From Pseudomonadota bacterium (GTDB taxonomy: Bacteria > Pseudomonadota > Alphaproteobacteria > Rhizobiales > Kaistiaceae): a stretch of DNA of 7,422 nucleotides. This document shows, in pieces, positions 5,758 to 7,422 of the stretch. The position numbers and the translations under genes are program-made. Location of the stretch: positions 1 through 7,422 of the forward strand of contig JAEVZM010000013.1 in assembly GCA_023392225.1 (NCBI GenBank), written 5' to 3'. The notes beneath the pieces are model-generated. The model had not been told where the DNA came from. It saw only the letters and a list, made by a program, of their open reading frames with translations, and did no database searches. Numbering within the stretch: the stretch's first letter is position 1; each line of letters begins with the position of its first letter.

Positions 5758-7344
5758 TTGCCGGAGAGTGCAGCCTCGTCGCCACGGAAGGCGACGAGCC
5801 ATCGTCAACGCTCCTATGCAGTCGTCGCGGTGGTCCTCGGGGTCGCGGCCGCCGCCCTGGTGTTCTTCCTTGCGGCCCGAACCGGCGGCATCACCTGGGA
5901 CGAGCCGGTGCACCGGTTCGGAGCGGTGTCCCAGCTGAGGGTCGCGGGCAACTGGCTGGCAGGCGAGCCGGCCGATTTCCGCAAGATCCTCTCCGATCTC
6001 GCTTTCTACGGAACGATCCCGATCGTGCTCGTCACCGGGCTCGACGATCTGTCGCGCCACATCCTCGGCGAGGCCATGAGCCCGCTCACGTTCGGCATCT
6101 GGCTGCACGCCCTCGCCTTCGCGTTCTATGGCGTCACGGTCATCCTGGTCTTCGCCACGCTCCGCGCCGCGACCACCACGCGCGCCGTGCCATGGATCGG
6201 CGCCGGCTTCCTGATGCTCTACCCGCTGTGGCTCGGCCTTGGCCTCTTCGACTACAAGGACGTTCCGACCGCGACGTTCGTGCTTCTCGTGGTCTACTGC
6301 GCCGGCCGGGCGCTGGCGGGCGACGACAGAGACTTCGTCCGCTGGACCGTCTTCGCGACGCTCGCCACCATCGCGCTCGGCGGCACGAAGGCTGCCGCCG
6401 TATCGCTGGTGATCGTCCCCTGGATCGGCCTCACCTATGGCGCGTTCGTCCGCCGGCGCTGGGCCCTGCCCTTTCTCGCGGCTGCCGGCATCGTCGTCGG
6501 CATGGTCGCCGTCACGCCGGCCGCCTGGGCGGAACCGATCGCGTTCTTCCGCTCCGCCATCGAGCTGATGTCGCGGCATCCCTGGCCGAGTTGCACGCTC
6601 ACCGACGGCGCCTGCCTGGCGCCCAGCAAGGACGGCTGGTCAGCCGCCCACTATCTCTGGGGATGGGCGAGCACGCAGCTTCCCGTCACTGTGATCGTCG
6701 GCCTCGTGCCGGCACTCGGCATCGCGCTGTGGCGCGGCGGCACCAGCCGGCTGGCGGCGGCCACGCTGATCTTCACCATTGGCGCGATCCTCGTCCGCAA
6801 CACGACGCTCTATGACGGCCTCCGCCATCTGGCCTTCGCCATCCCGCTCGCCGTCGTGGTGCTGTTCGTCGGCATCGACTACGCCGTCACGCGGTGGCGG
6901 CGCCCGGCCGCCTTCGGTATCCTGGGCCTCGTCGGGCTGGAGATGGCGAGCTTCGTCATCGATGACGTGCGGATGTTCCCCTACAACTACGTCTACTTCA
7001 ACGTCGCGACGCGCGGCGGGATCGACGAGAGCCGCTACGAGACCGAGTTCTGGGGCTTCTCCGGCCGCGAGACCGTGATGAAAGCCAAGGCGAAGGACGA
7101 GATCCGGCGTCCCCTGGCGGGCAACCCGCCGCACGTCTTCGCCGTCGGCTTCGGGCCACATACCAAGGTCTGGAAGCTGCCCGCACTTCGCGACAGCGGC
7201 CGCACCGGGACCTTCACCAGCTTCCGGCTGAGCCGCCAGAACGCCCAGCCGTCGCCGGAATGCCAGACGCTGGCAAAGGTCGAACGGACCCTCCTCGGCG
7301 GCCGGCCGATGCTGCTCTCCTACGCCGAGCGCTGCGAGCTCTAG
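5758..7344 (+). CDS. GT-C type membrane glycosyltransferase, ArnT/PMT-like (family 39-like)
   Basis: With the TTG start the protein has 528 residues. A short basic N-terminus (RKATSHRQR, 10-18) precedes the first membrane helix (about 20-40), followed by many further hydrophobic segments to about residue 405 and a C-terminal hydrophilic domain of roughly 110 residues. GT-C enzymes transfer a sugar from a polyprenyl-phosphate donor on the periplasmic side. Fitting motifs are the acidic WDEPVH (47-52) in the first outer loop, DYKDVP (165-170) where family members show an H/D-x-K-D-x-P element, DGLRH (353-357), YNYVYFN (409-415) and YETEFWGFSG (427-436). The last two are typical of the bacterial PMT_2-like group with a C-terminal domain. 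It follows the catabolic operon after 161 bases and has no functional link to it. Acceptor and sugar are unknown. The start is less certain than the frame. Confidence 0.8.
   Translation: MPESAASSPRKATSHRQRSYAVVAVVLGVAAAALVFFLAARTGGITWDEPVHRFGAVSQLRVAGNWLAGEPADFRKILSDLAFYGTIPIVLVTGLDDLSRHILGEAMSPLTFGIWLHALAFAFYGVTVILVFATLRAATTTRAVPWIGAGFLMLYPLWLGLGLFDYKDVPTATFVLLVVYCAGRALAGDDRDFVRWTVFATLATIALGGTKAAAVSLVIVPWIGLTYGAFVRRRWALPFLAAAGIVVGMVAVTPAAWAEPIAFFRSAIELMSRHPWPSCTLTDGACLAPSKDGWSAAHYLWGWASTQLPVTVIVGLVPALGIALWRGGTSRLAAATLIFTIGAILVRNTTLYDGLRHLAFAIPLAVVVLFVGIDYAVTRWRRPAAFGILGLVGLEMASFVIDDVRMFPYNYVYFNVATRGGIDESRYETEFWGFSGRETVMKAKAKDEIRRPLAGNPPHVFAVGFGPHTKVWKLPALRDSGRTGTFTSFRLSRQNAQPSPECQTLAKVERTLLGGRPMLLSYAERCEL
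5775..5798 (+). other. Strong 9-bp hairpin just after the proposed glycosyltransferase start
   Basis: CTCGTCGCC and GGCGACGAG pair perfectly around the six-base loop ACGGAA. It spans codons 6-14 of the proposed reading frame. No T run follows. A stem this strong just inside the start could lower translation initiation, act as an early attenuator, or indicate that the real start is further downstream (for example GTG near 5830, though that has no ribosome binding site). Confidence 0.45.
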
Positions 7345-7422
7345 CCGGCGTTCGGCAACGCGCCACCGAGCGAACACAAAAACGCCTCCGGGACTCGCGA
7401 TCCGCGCCCATTTCCTCGACTA
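7345..7422. other. Non-coding tail after the glycosyltransferase gene
   Basis: These 78 bases hold no gene I can support. GCGTT (7348-7352) and AACGC (7357-7361) can form a 5-bp stem around CGGC. On the plus strand an A run (7378-7382) rather than a T run lies further on, so it is not a clear terminator for the gene upstream. On the minus strand the run reads TTTTT, but no good stem precedes it. Confidence 0.3.

Noticed and set aside
4412..5785. A 457-codon open frame on the minus strand opposite the DapA-like gene
   Set aside because: Repetitive Glu/Gly/Leu/Asp/Arg composition and full overlap with a recognised gene.
5511..6815. A 434-codon plus-strand open frame overlapping the glycosyltransferase gene
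   Set aside because: Arg/Pro/Gly-rich translation in another frame of a clear membrane protein; no family features.
1..7422. CRISPR array, transposon ends, tRNA or phage-defence genes
   Set aside because: I looked for direct repeats, terminal inverted repeats, cloverleaf patterns and defence-type domains on both strands and saw none.

Overview
The window is GC-rich DNA in which nearly all codons of the plus-strand genes end in G or C. Genes are tightly packed, with 4-base overlaps and GTG/TTG starts. Together with the gene families present, this suggests a soil- or plant-associated alphaproteobacterium (Hyphomicrobiales or Rhodospirillales type). That placement is inference; no rRNA or other marker gene is present.

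Layout, all genes on the plus strand: (1) bases 1-575, the C-terminal part of a GntR-type regulator of the FadR/FCD subfamily, cut by the window edge; (2) 582-1727, an FMN-dependent alpha-hydroxy-acid dehydrogenase with features of both L-lactate dehydrogenase (LldD) and (S)-mandelate dehydrogenase (MdlB); (3) a 74-base gap (1728-1801) with two abutting inverted repeats, one a 19-base AT-rich operator candidate, followed by a strong ribosome binding site; (4) 1802-4706, a MalF/MalG/MalK-type ABC importer (two permeases and an ATPase); (5) 4703-5596, a dihydrodipicolinate-synthase-fold (DapA superfamily) lyase that keeps the Schiff-base lysine but lacks the usual catalytic tyrosine; (6) a 161-base spacer (5597-5757) with a GC-rich hairpin; (7) 5758-7344, a polytopic GT-C type (ArnT/PMT-like) glycosyltransferase, probably unrelated to the cassette; (8) 78 bases to the end with no gene seen.

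Genes 1-5 read as one catabolic cassette. The FCD regulator would sense an organic acid or sugar acid. The importer would bring in a solute. The flavoenzyme would oxidise a 2-hydroxy acid to a 2-keto acid, and the DapA-like enzyme would cleave or dehydrate a 2-keto acid. The substrate cannot be read from the sequence. No periplasmic solute-binding protein is encoded here although this importer class needs one, so it should lie just outside the window or elsewhere. I see no CRISPR array, tRNA, rRNA, insertion sequence or phage gene. The best candidate for something undescribed is the pathway itself, particularly the atypical DapA-family enzyme and the operator-like dyad.
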